From: Oxalobacteraceae bacterium
GTDB taxonomy: Bacteria > Pseudomonadota > Gammaproteobacteria > Burkholderiales > Burkholderiaceae_D
Assembly (NCBI GenBank): GCA_027485535.1
Contig: JAIXQV010000022.1
Location: 1-22,559, forward strand
Direction of reading: 5' to 3'
DNA: 22,559 nt
Both the position numbers and the translations under genes were made by a program. Positions 14,200 to 22,170 of the stretch are shown piece after piece; positions within the stretch are counted from its first letter, which is position 1; every line of letters begins with the position of its first letter. The notes beneath the pieces are model-generated. The model saw nothing but the letters and a program-made list of their open reading frames with translations, did no database searches and had not been told where the DNA came from.

Positions 14200-15723
14200 T
14201 CACAGAAACAATTTATAGGCAGGATTTTCGCTCTCATCCCAGGCGCGGTAACCCAGCGTCGCCAGAAACGCGCGGAAAGCCTTCATCTCTTGCTTCGGCA
14301 CTTGAAGTCCGACCAACACTCGACCGACATCGCCGCCCTGACTGCGGTAGTGGAACAGGCTGATGTTCCAATTGGGCGCCATGCTATCCAGAAAGCGCAT
14401 CAAGGCACCGGGGCGTTCAGGGAATTCAAAGCGGTACAAAATTTCGTTACCAGCATGCGCGCTCTTACCACCCACCAGGTGACGAATATGCAGCTTCGCT
14501 AATTCATCCTGCGTCAGGTCGATGGTTTTAAAGCCCTGCTTCTTGAACAGCTTGCTGATCTTCTCCGGTTCATCACGATCAGCCACCTGCAGCCCGACGA
14601 ACACATGCGCTTCTTTGTCATCGCTAATGCGGTAATTGAACTCGGTGACAGCGCGCGCGCCCACCAACTGGCAGAAGCGCTTGAAGCTGCCACGCTCCTC
14701 GGGAATCGTCACTGCGAATACCGCTTCATGGGCCTCACCCACCTCGGCACGTTCGGCCACGAAGCGTAAGCGATCAAAGTTCATATTGGCGCCGCAGGCG
14801 ATCGCCACCAAGGCCTGATCTCGCAGTGGCTGCCGCGCCTTCGCTGCCCGCGCAAGATACGCCTTGGCACCTGCCACTGCCAGCGCGCCGGCGGGTTCCA
14901 AAATACTTCGTGTATCCGTAAAAACATCCTTGATGGCTGCGCAGACATCATCGGTATCGACCAGCAAAACCTCATCAACCACTTGCTTGGCAAGCCGGAA
15001 GGTCTCTTCGCCCACTTGCTTGACCGCCGTGCCATCCGAGAACAAACCGACATCACTCAACACCACCCGCCGCCCCGCTTTGAGTGAGCGCGCCATCGCG
15101 TCAGAATCGGTGGTCTGCACACCAATGACCTTGATGTCCGGTCGTACCGCCTTGATGTAGGCACCGATGCCGCCGATCAGGCCGCCGCCACCAATCGCAA
15201 CAAACACCGCATGAATGGGGCCAGCATGCTGGCGCAGAATTTCCATGGCAATCGTGCCTTGCCCCGCGATCACATCCGGATCATCAAACGGATGCACAAA
15301 GGTCAGCTTCTCTTTTTTCTCCAGATGCAGCGCGTGCTGGTAAGCATCCGAATACGACTCGCCTGACAAGACCACTTCGCCGCCACGTGCGCGAACCGCC
15401 TCGATCTTTAGCGCCGGCGTCGTGGTTGGCATAACAATCACGGCGCGGCAGCCCAGCGTCTTGGCTGACAGTGCGACACCCTGAGCATGATTACCGGCGG
15501 AGGCACAGATCACGCCTCGCCTGAGTTGCGCGGGTGTCAATTGCGCCATCTTGTTGTACGCTCCTCGCAACTTGAAACTGAATACGCTTTGCATATCCTC
15601 GCGTTTCAGGTAGACACGATTACCGGTTCGGTCAGAGAGCAGGGGCGCGAGCTCAAGCGGTGTCTCAACCGCCACGTCATAAACGCGCGATGTGAGAATT
15701 TTCTTCAGATAGCTGGTCGTCAT
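14200..15723 (-). CDS. ilvA: Threonine ammonia-lyase (threonine dehydratase), biosynthetic
   Basis: IlvA deaminates threonine to 2-oxobutanoate, the first step to isoleucine, using pyridoxal phosphate. The 507-residue protein has the catalytic fold with Lys51 in SVFSFKLRGAYNKM, SAGNHAQGVA, and the phosphate-binding glycine loop AIGGGGLIGGIGAY. Two C-terminal ACT-like regulatory domains (about 330-415 and 420-507) match the isoleucine-inhibited biosynthetic form rather than the short catabolic one. The ATG has GGAAG upstream. A TATAAT lies only 9 bases before the start, too close for a normal leader. Confidence 0.97.
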   Translation of the reverse strand: MTTSYLKKILTSRVYDVAVETPLELAPLLSDRTGNRVYLKREDMQSVFSFKLRGAYNKMAQLTPAQLRRGVICASAGNHAQGVALSAKTLGCRAVIVMPTTTPALKIEAVRARGGEVVLSGESYSDAYQHALHLEKKEKLTFVHPFDDPDVIAGQGTIAMEILRQHAGPIHAVFVAIGGGGLIGGIGAYIKAVRPDIKVIGVQTTDSDAMARSLKAGRRVVLSDVGLFSDGTAVKQVGEETFRLAKQVVDEVLLVDTDDVCAAIKDVFTDTRSILEPAGALAVAGAKAYLARAAKARQPLRDQALVAIACGANMNFDRLRFVAERAEVGEAHEAVFAVTIPEERGSFKRFCQLVGARAVTEFNYRISDDKEAHVFVGLQVADRDEPEKISKLFKKQGFKTIDLTQDELAKLHIRHLVGGKSAHAGNEILYRFEFPERPGALMRFLDSMAPNWNISLFHYRSQGGDVGRVLVGLQVPKQEMKAFRAFLATLGYRAWDESENPAYKLFL

Positions 15724-15777
15724 AGCTTCCGATTATAAAGGACGCCTTTTGCGCTTCTTACGCAGTTATTGCCTCGC

Positions 15778-16266
15778 ATGCTGGAAACTCAGTTAAGCAC
15801 GCTACTCGCCACGTTGGCGTTACCGGCGGTCGGGCTACCCGCGCTGTTCATCGTCTGCTTGCTATCGGCGACGCTGTTACCGATGGGCTCAGAGCCGGCG
15901 CTATTCGCGCTGGTGAAAGCCAACCCCGAGTTGTTCTGGGTCGCGTTAGTCGTCGCCACCGTCGGCAACACACTGGGCGGCGTGATCAATTACGGCATGG
16001 GGTTAGGTGCGAAGCGCGCCTTGACAAGTGAGCGCGAAACTCGCTGGTTGGCTTGGTTGCAGCGATTCGGCCCCAAAACCTTGCTGCTGTCTTGGCTGCC
16101 GATTGTTGGCGATCCGCTATGCGCGCTGGCCGGCTGGCTGGCGATGCCGTTCTGGCCTTGCGTGCTGTGGATGGCCATCGGAAAACTACTACGCTACGCC
16201 ACCATCACCAGCTTTCTGCTGTGGGTGCCGGATAGCTTCTGGCAGGCAATCCTTCTCAAGGGGTAA
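15778..16266 (+). CDS. YqaA-family (DedA/SNARE-associated superfamily) membrane protein
   Basis: The 162-residue, very hydrophobic protein has about four membrane segments and matches the YqaA family: ATLLPMGSEPALFAL near the N-terminus, VGNTLGGVINYGMG in the middle, and FGPKTLLLSWLPIVGDPLCA with AGWLAMPFWP later. These lie in the wider DedA superfamily of membrane proteins, some of which are lipid flippases; the YqaA role is unknown. The ATG at 15778 is used; a TTG nine bases earlier is also possible. It is divergent from ilvA. GGGGT/ACCCC arms form a small hairpin over its stop codon. Confidence 0.87.
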   Translation: MLETQLSTLLATLALPAVGLPALFIVCLLSATLLPMGSEPALFALVKANPELFWVALVVATVGNTLGGVINYGMGLGAKRALTSERETRWLAWLQRFGPKTLLLSWLPIVGDPLCALAGWLAMPFWPCVLWMAIGKLLRYATITSFLLWVPDSFWQAILLKG

Positions 16267-16366
16267 TTGACCCCAATTCCTCACCAAAACAAAGGTCTAA
16301 GCCACCTTTTTGTGCAGCGCACTAGGCTAGAATAGCAACTTTGCATCACTCCCTCACGACCATCTC

Positions 16367-19300
16367 ATGAACGCCCCCGCGCAATTCCAAGCAGCACTGG
16401 CTGAATCGCTTGAAGAGACAGAACAGGCACGTTTGCGAGAGATTCCCTACAACTACACCTCGTTCTCCGATCGCGAGATCGTTATCCGCCTACTCGGTGA
16501 ATCCGCCTGGGACCTAATCACCCAGCTACGCAGCCTGCGCCAGACCGGACGCTCTGCGCGCATGCTGTATGAGGTACTCGGCGACATCTGGGTGGTACAG
16601 CGCAACCCCTATCTGCAAGACGATCTGCTCGACAACCCATCGCGCCGCGAGGCCCTGATCGATGCGCTCTACCACCGGCTGAATGAGGTTGATCGTCGTC
16701 GCATGGTGGCGGAGGATGATCACAGCATCGAGCCGGAAATCAAACAGCGCAAGCAACATGTCGCAACGCTAGTCGAGCTGGCGCGGCAAGCGGTGAAAGA
16801 TTTCGCTACCGATTTCGACCGTACACGTGAATTACGCCGCCGCGCGCGCCGCGTGCTGGGTCGTTACACCGCCGCTGACAACATCAAATTTGATGGCATG
16901 TCGCGTGTATCGCATGTCACCGACGCCACCGACTGGCGCGTCGAGTACCCCTTCGTAGTACTGACCCCGGATGCGGAAGAAGAAATGGCCGGGTTGGTGA
17001 AAGCGTGTATCGAGCTCGGCCTGACCATCATCCCGCGTGGCGGCGGCACTGGCTACACCGGGGGTGCGATTCCCTTGACCCCGATGTCAGCGGTTATCAA
17101 CACCGAAAAACTCGAAGATCTGGGCGACGTTGACATGACGCGTTTGCCCGGCCTTGATGTCGAGTACGCCACGATTTATAGCGGCGCTGGTGTGGTCACG
17201 CGTCGTGTCGCAGATGCCGCAGAGCGTGCCGGCTTTGTATTCGCGGTCGACCCGACCTCGGCAGATGCTTCCTGCATCGGCGGCAATATCGCGATGAATG
17301 CGGGCGGCAAAAAAGCCGTGCTATGGGGAACAGCGATTGATAACCTCGCCAGCTGGCGCATGGTCGACCCGAATGGGGATTGGCTGGAGGTCACCCGCCT
17401 TGATCACAACCTCGGCAAAATTCATGATGCGCCGCTCGCGCGTTTCAAGCTCGAGTGGACCCACCCCGCAGAGCGTGGACGGCGTCAGCAGCCATTTCGT
17501 ACCGAAGTACTCGAGATCGAGGGGCAGCGCTTCCGCAAACAAGGTTTGGGTAAAGATGTCACCGACAAATTCCTTGCTGGCCTGCCCGGCGTGCAAAAAG
17601 AAGGCACCGATGGCCTGATTACCTCGGCACGTTGGATTCTGCACCGCATGCCAAAACACACCCGCACCGTCTGTCTTGAATTTTTCGGTCAGGCGCGCGA
17701 GGCAATCCCATCCATTGTTGAGATCAAAGATTTTCTCGACGCCGAAACCAGCAAAGGTGGTGCCGTACTCGCGGGGCTTGAGCATCTTGACGAGCGCTAT
17801 TTACGCGCAGTGGGTTACGCCACCAAATCCAAGCGCGGTGTGCTGCCGAAGATGGTGATTGTCGGCGACATCGTTGGTGATGACGACGAAGCAGTCGCGC
17901 GCGCCGCTTCAGAAGTGATCCGCCTCGCCAATACCCGAGTCGGCGAAGGTTTTGTGGCAGTTAGTCCAGAGGCGCGCAAAAAATTCTGGCTCGATCGTGC
18001 ACGTACGGCAGCAATCGCGCGACACACCAACGCCTTCAAGATTAACGAAGATGTCGTCATACCGCTCGATCGTATGGGTGAGTACACCGATGGAATCGAG
18101 CGCATCAATATCGAACTATCGATCGCCAATAAGTTAAAACTAATCAGCGCCTTGCAGACGTTTTTCACCAAAAGTCAGCTGCCGCTCGGTAAACATGACG
18201 ATGCCGAAGGCATCGAGATACCACCCGCCGAGTTGCTCGAAGACCGTGTGGGCGAGGCGATCGATCTACTCTCGCGAGTTCAGATACGCTGGTCTTGGCT
18301 ACTCAGCAGTCTTGATCAGCCCCTAAAAGACGTACAAACCGCCTGGCACGAGCTTGGTCTGGAGGCGCTGCTACCTGTGATCAACGCGCGCCTCGCAGCG
18401 AACGCCGGCGCAACCGTGTTCGATGTGCTGCAAGACCGCAGTGTCCGCGTCTCCTGGAAACAAGAGCTGCGCGCACCGCTACGCCACATCTTTGGCGGTG
18501 CTGCGTTCAAGCCTATCCTCGACGAATGCAGTGCGATTCATCAGCGCGTGCTGCGTGGTCGTGTCTTCGTTGCGCTGCATATGCATGCCGGTGACGGTAA
18601 CGTGCATACCAATCTGCCGGTGAACTCCGACGACTACCAGATGCTGAAAGATGCGCACGCTGCTGTCGAGCGCATCATGGCGCTAGCGCGATCTTTGAAT
18701 GGTGTGATCTCCGGCGAGCATGGCATTGGTATCACCAAGCTCGAATTTCTTACCGAAGACGAGATCAGCGAGTTCCGCAATTACAAGCAGCGCATCGACC
18801 CCGAGGGTCGCTTCAACAAAGGCAAGCTGCTAGCGAATGCCGATCTGCGTAATGCATACACGCCGTCATTTGGTTTGATGGGGCATGAGTCCCTGATCAT
18901 GCAGCAGAGTGACATCGGCGCGATCGCCAACAGCGTCAAAGACTGCCTGCGCTGCGGCAAGTGCAAGCCAGTGTGCGCGACCCATGTGCCACGCGCCAAC
19001 CTGCTGTATTCGCCGCGCAATAAAATTCTTGCGACCTCGCTCTTAGTCGAGGCTTTTCTCTACGAAGAGCAAACCCGCCGCGGCATCTCGATACGGCACT
19101 GGGAAGCCTTCGAAGACGTCGGTGATCATTGCACCGTGTGCCATAAGTGCGCCAATCCCTGCCCAGTCGATATCGATTTTGGCGATGTCTCGATGAACAT
19201 GCGTAACCTGCTGCGCAAAATGGGCAAGCGCTCATTCAACCCAGGTAAACGCGCCGCGATGTTTTTCCTGAACGCCACCGACCCTGCCACCATCAACGCC

Positions 19301-20356
19301 ACCCGACAGGTGATGATTAGTTGGGGCTATAAGGTGCAGCGCTTTGCACACGACTTCTTGAAAAACTTTGCCATCAAGCAGACCAAAGCACCGCCTGCCA
19401 CCGTTGGTAAACCCGCAGTACGCGAGCAGGTGATCCACTTCATTAACAAAAAAATGCCGGGCAAGCTACCGAATAAAACCGCGCGCGCCTTGCTCGATAT
19501 TGAAGACAACCAGTTCGTACCGATCATTCGCAACCCCAAAGCCACCACCGTCGACTCTGAGGCGGTGTTCTACTTCCCGGGTTGTGGCTCTGAGCGGCTA
19601 TTCTCGCAAGTCGGTTTAGCGACACAGGCGATGTTATGGCAGGTAGGCGTACAGACGGTGCTACCACCCGGTTATCTCTGCTGTGGTTACCCGCAGCGCG
19701 GCAGCGGTGATTACGACAAAGCAGAAAAAATCATTACCGATAATCGCGTGCTGTTTCATCGTATGGCGAATACGCTGAATTATCTCGATATAAAAACCGT
19801 GGTGGTATCGTGCGGTACTTGCTATGACCAGCTACAAGGCTACGAGTTTGAAAAAATCTTTCCCGGCTGCCGTATCGTTGATATTCACGAGTTCCTGCTC
19901 GAGAAAGGCGTCAAGCTCGAAGGCGTCACTGGCACGCGCTACATGTATCACGACCCCTGTCACAGCCCGATGAAGCAGCAAGATCCGCTGAAGACCGTCA
20001 ACAGCCTGATCACCACCATCGATGCGCAGAAGATCGAGAAGAATGATCGCTGCTGCGGCGAATCCGGCACGCTGGCGATCACCCGCCCGGACATCTCGAC
20101 ACAGGTGCGCTTCCGCAAAGAGATCGAGATGACCAAGGGTGCAGACAAATTACGCGCCGACGGCTTCAAGGGCGAAGTAAAAATCCTGACCTCTTGCCCA
20201 TCTTGCCTGCAGGGCCTGTCGCGCTTCAACCAAGACGCAGAGACAGAAGCCGACTACATCGTCGTCGAGATGGCGCGTCACCTGCTGGGCGAGAGTTGGC
20301 TACCTGATTATGTGCAGCGCGCCAACGACGGCGGCATCGAGCGCGTTCTCGTCTGA
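16367..20356 (+). CDS. DUF3683/FAD-linked oxidase/4Fe-4S/CCG-domain oxidoreductase
   Basis: This 1329-residue protein combines modules that are separate in glycolate oxidase (GlcD plus GlcF). In order: DUF3683 (about 1-170); FAD-binding domain with PRGGGTGYTGG (about 221-231) and GGNIAMNAGGKKAVLWG; FAD-oxidase C-terminal domain with HMHAGDGNVHTN (about 738) and SGEHGIGITK; two 4Fe-4S motifs, CLRCGKCKPVC (from Cys860) and CTVCHKCANPC (from Cys922); and two CCG domains, FPGCGS (Cys1073) with LCCGYP (1105-1106), then HDPCHS, RCCGESG and SCPSC. It probably oxidises a 2-hydroxy acid such as D-lactate or glycolate and passes electrons to the respiratory chain. The substrate is inferred. A TAGAAT resembling a -10 box precedes it without a good -35. 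Confidence 0.93.
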   Translation: MNAPAQFQAALAESLEETEQARLREIPYNYTSFSDREIVIRLLGESAWDLITQLRSLRQTGRSARMLYEVLGDIWVVQRNPYLQDDLLDNPSRREALIDALYHRLNEVDRRRMVAEDDHSIEPEIKQRKQHVATLVELARQAVKDFATDFDRTRELRRRARRVLGRYTAADNIKFDGMSRVSHVTDATDWRVEYPFVVLTPDAEEEMAGLVKACIELGLTIIPRGGGTGYTGGAIPLTPMSAVINTEKLEDLGDVDMTRLPGLDVEYATIYSGAGVVTRRVADAAERAGFVFAVDPTSADASCIGGNIAMNAGGKKAVLWGTAIDNLASWRMVDPNGDWLEVTRLDHNLGKIHDAPLARFKLEWTHPAERGRRQQPFRTEVLEIEGQRFRKQGLGKDVTDKFLAGLPGVQKEGTDGLITSARWILHRMPKHTRTVCLEFFGQAREAIPSIVEIKDFLDAETSKGGAVLAGLEHLDERYLRAVGYATKSKRGVLPKMVIVGDIVGDDDEAVARAASEVIRLANTRVGEGFVAVSPEARKKFWLDRARTAAIARHTNAFKINEDVVIPLDRMGEYTDGIERINIELSIANKLKLISALQTFFTKSQLPLGKHDDAEGIEIPPAELLEDRVGEAIDLLSRVQIRWSWLLSSLDQPLKDVQTAWHELGLEALLPVINARLAANAGATVFDVLQDRSVRVSWKQELRAPLRHIFGGAAFKPILDECSAIHQRVLRGRVFVALHMHAGDGNVHTNLPVNSDDYQMLKDAHAAVERIMALARSLNGVISGEHGIGITKLEFLTEDEISEFRNYKQRIDPEGRFNKGKLLANADLRNAYTPSFGLMGHESLIMQQSDIGAIANSVKDCLRCGKCKPVCATHVPRANLLYSPRNKILATSLLVEAFLYEEQTRRGISIRHWEAFEDVGDHCTVCHKCANPCPVDIDFGDVSMNMRNLLRKMGKRSFNPGKRAAMFFLNATDPATINATRQVMISWGYKVQRFAHDFLKNFAIKQTKAPPATVGKPAVREQVIHFINKKMPGKLPNKTARALLDIEDNQFVPIIRNPKATTVDSEAVFYFPGCGSERLFSQVGLATQAMLWQVGVQTVLPPGYLCCGYPQRGSGDYDKAEKIITDNRVLFHRMANTLNYLDIKTVVVSCGTCYDQLQGYEFEKIFPGCRIVDIHEFLLEKGVKLEGVTGTRYMYHDPCHSPMKQQDPLKTVNSLITTIDAQKIEKNDRCCGESGTLAITRPDISTQVRFRKEIEMTKGADKLRADGFKGEVKILTSCPSCLQGLSRFNQDAETEADYIVVEMARHLLGESWLPDYVQRANDGGIERVLV

Positions 20357-20375
20357 ACAAGTTGAAAGGTCATCG

Positions 20376-20810
20376 ATGAGTGCATCGACATGTGAGCTAT
20401 GCGAAACCGCCGGCGGTGAGGTGCTTCATCAGGCGACACAGTTTCGCGTGGTGCTGGTCGATGACAACCACTACCCAGGCTTTTGCAGGGTGATCTGGCA
20501 AGACCATGTCAAAGAAGTCACCGACCTGCCCGAACTGGATCGCATGCTGCTGATGGACGTACTGTGGCAGGTGGAACGGGTCGTGCGAGAGGTGATGCAG
20601 CCCGATAAAATCAATCTTGCGAGTTTCGGTAATGTAGTGCCGCACCTGCACTGGCATGTGATTCCCCGCTACACCGATGACATTCACTTCCCACAGCCGG
20701 TGTGGGGGCAGGCGCAGCGCAACGCCGACGCCTTGATGCTTGAAGTCAGGCGCCAGCGGCTGGACGGGCTACGGCTGAAGATGCGGGAGCGGCTCGAAAC
20801 GTATCGCTAG
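20376..20810 (+). CDS. HIT-family nucleotide hydrolase/transferase
   Basis: The 144-residue protein has the histidine triad VPHLHWHVIPR (His90, 92, 94), used by HIT enzymes to cleave nucleotide phosphoramidates or dinucleoside polyphosphates, plus an N-terminal CELC pair and the typical DDNHYPGFCRVIW and DKINLASFGN segments. The ATG at 20376 follows GAAAGG and lies 19 bases after the oxidoreductase stop, so the two are probably cotranscribed. A decayed second copy lies about 1.5 kb to the right. The physiological substrate cannot be told from sequence. Confidence 0.95.
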   Translation: MSASTCELCETAGGEVLHQATQFRVVLVDDNHYPGFCRVIWQDHVKEVTDLPELDRMLLMDVLWQVERVVREVMQPDKINLASFGNVVPHLHWHVIPRYTDDIHFPQPVWGQAQRNADALMLEVRRQRLDGLRLKMRERLETYR

Positions 20811-20847
20811 GTTTGGGGTGTTACGGCCGCTTTTTCCTGATCGATTT

Positions 20848-21684
20848 TTACAATTTTTGGATGGCTAGCTGTAGGGTGTTGATATAGCGCTGATGCTGGA
20901 CAAGATCTACCTTAGGCCCTGTATCAAAGGCTAACAGAAACTTTGCTAAAGATTTCGCATCGCTAGAGTCCCATCCCAACAGATTACCCACATGACCATT
21001 GGGTTGTACAAAATCTGCCAGATATAAGGCTTTCACCGCTATAGACCGGCTATTTGATGTCTGTTGGATCAGTTGATTGAAGGCGTGTTCTAGGTTCGCA
21101 TCGTTTTTTGCCTTAACTATTGATCTCGCCGCTGCTATCTTCTTGGTATCAACTTCGGCACCCTTTCCCGTCATAACTAAACCAACTTCATTGTCGTTCA
21201 GCCCTAAGCTTCTCAAGATAGCTTCGAGCGACGGCTTCAACTGCTTATTGATCTCTCCTCCCATTAGCGGAGGCAGAGCATTTTTGATTTTGTCCGAACA
21301 GATCGTCTGGTCGCTATCAAGGTTTTTTCCTGCGACCAACTGGTTAATCACCTTTACCGCTAGCGGCGCTTCTTCATTTGTTGGCGGTAGTGTCATCTCC
21401 GTGGCTTCCTTGATTTGTTTGATATTCTGCGTAAGTCTCTCCTTATTCAGTCCCTGAGGTAGACGATCCTGCGCGTTGGCCGCCCATTCGCGCAGCGTGA
21501 ATGTATTTCGACGGTTGCGGAAGATGTCGGTAAAAAATGCAGCTATCCCGCTTTTTTCATAGATCACTAATTTTTCTGATCCGTTGCTCGTTTTTTCGAC
21601 TTTGACAAAAATCTTCTCATTACCGGTAAATCCGGCCTCAAATTTGAGGTCGGCTATTTTGGATGTTTGGGCTGTAGGTGTCAT
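20848..21684 (-). CDS. Orphan protein of unknown function, low GC
   Basis: I do not recognise this 278-residue protein. It has no signal peptide or membrane segment. The N-terminal part (about 18-60) looks beta-rich (NEKIFVKVEKTSNGSEKLVIYEK), followed by a basic patch FFTDIFRNRRNTFTLREW, and the rest is mainly helical and charged. The ATG is preceded by AAGGA at good spacing, so it is probably expressed. Base composition is clearly lower in GC than the neighbours (25 G+C of 60 at 21061-21120), suggesting acquisition. It converges on the intact HIT gene with 37 bases between and is followed upstream by the HIT pseudogene. A secreted or host-interaction role is possible but nothing specific supports it. 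Confidence 0.75.
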   Translation of the reverse strand: MTPTAQTSKIADLKFEAGFTGNEKIFVKVEKTSNGSEKLVIYEKSGIAAFFTDIFRNRRNTFTLREWAANAQDRLPQGLNKERLTQNIKQIKEATEMTLPPTNEEAPLAVKVINQLVAGKNLDSDQTICSDKIKNALPPLMGGEINKQLKPSLEAILRSLGLNDNEVGLVMTGKGAEVDTKKIAAARSIVKAKNDANLEHAFNQLIQQTSNSRSIAVKALYLADFVQPNGHVGNLLGWDSSDAKSLAKFLLAFDTGPKVDLVQHQRYINTLQLAIQKL

Positions 21685-21711
21685 TCAGTGTCCTTGGCAT
21701 CAATAATCTCT

Positions 21712-21727
21712 ATCGCTTGGTAGCGAT
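21712..21727. repeat. Short palindrome upstream of the low-GC orphan gene
   Basis: ATCGCT-TGGT-AGCGAT is a perfect 6-bp inverted repeat about 28-43 bases upstream of the orphan gene start, where a promoter or operator would lie. It may bind a regulator or be chance. Confidence 0.3.
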
Positions 21728-21839
21728 GGTGTTGGCGGTAACTCGATCGACGCACTTAGATGTAGTCTCAGTCAGCGTCGTAGCCAGAGCCGAGCGAGAT
21801 ACCGCCCTCATTTGCTTAAACGGCTTCTTGCCAGTGATC

Positions 21840-22170
21840 ATTCAACATCGCAGTAGCGAATTGCGTGTTTGTTGGTTGATCGCTATGCGTTGCTGTTCAT
21901 GCCAAGATGCGTCATCGCTGCGCTAACAAACGATGCTACGAGGCATATCCTTGCGCTGGATTGCCGGATCGAATGTTGCTAATGGATGTCTTGCCGTTGG
22001 TGGAGCAGATCGAGCAGGCGGTGCGCAAGTTAATGCGACCAGAGAAAATTGGTCTTGCGAGTTTCAGTAACCCAGTGCCGCACCTGCACGGGCATGTGTT
22101 TACGCGCTACACCGATGATGTGAATTTTCTGCAATCGGTGGGGGGGAGGTGCAGCGAGCGCCGCAATATC
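21840..22170 (+). pseudogene. Decayed second copy of the HIT-family gene
   Basis: The stretch from about 21964 encodes DRMLLMDVLPLVEQ, EKIGLASFSNPVPHLHGHVF and RYTDDVNFLQSV, closely matching residues 55-110 of the intact HIT protein 1.5 kb to the left, including the His triad. Upstream, weaker similarity continues in two other frames: IQHRSSELRV (21840 on) matches VLHQATQFRV, and LVDRYALLF...CVIAALTNDATRHILALD matches the middle. All three frames are used, with an extra 8 bases near 21957, and the end is frameshifted after VGG. It is therefore a whole-gene duplicate in decay. Its last bases overlap the next minus-strand gene. Confidence 0.85.

Noticed and set aside
15732..15737. TATAAT immediately upstream of ilvA (minus strand) as its promoter
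   Set aside because: It would place the transcription start within about two bases of the ATG, leaving the GGAAG ribosome site untranscribed, and no -35 is visible.
17321..17785. 154-codon minus-strand open frame inside the large oxidoreductase gene
   Set aside because: It is antisense to a conserved FAD-domain region with no family features of its own.
21678..21926. 82-codon plus-strand open frame ahead of the HIT pseudogene as a separate gene
   Set aside because: Its end carries the IQHRSSELRV segment of the decayed HIT copy, and its start overlaps the promoter region and start of the minus-strand orphan gene.
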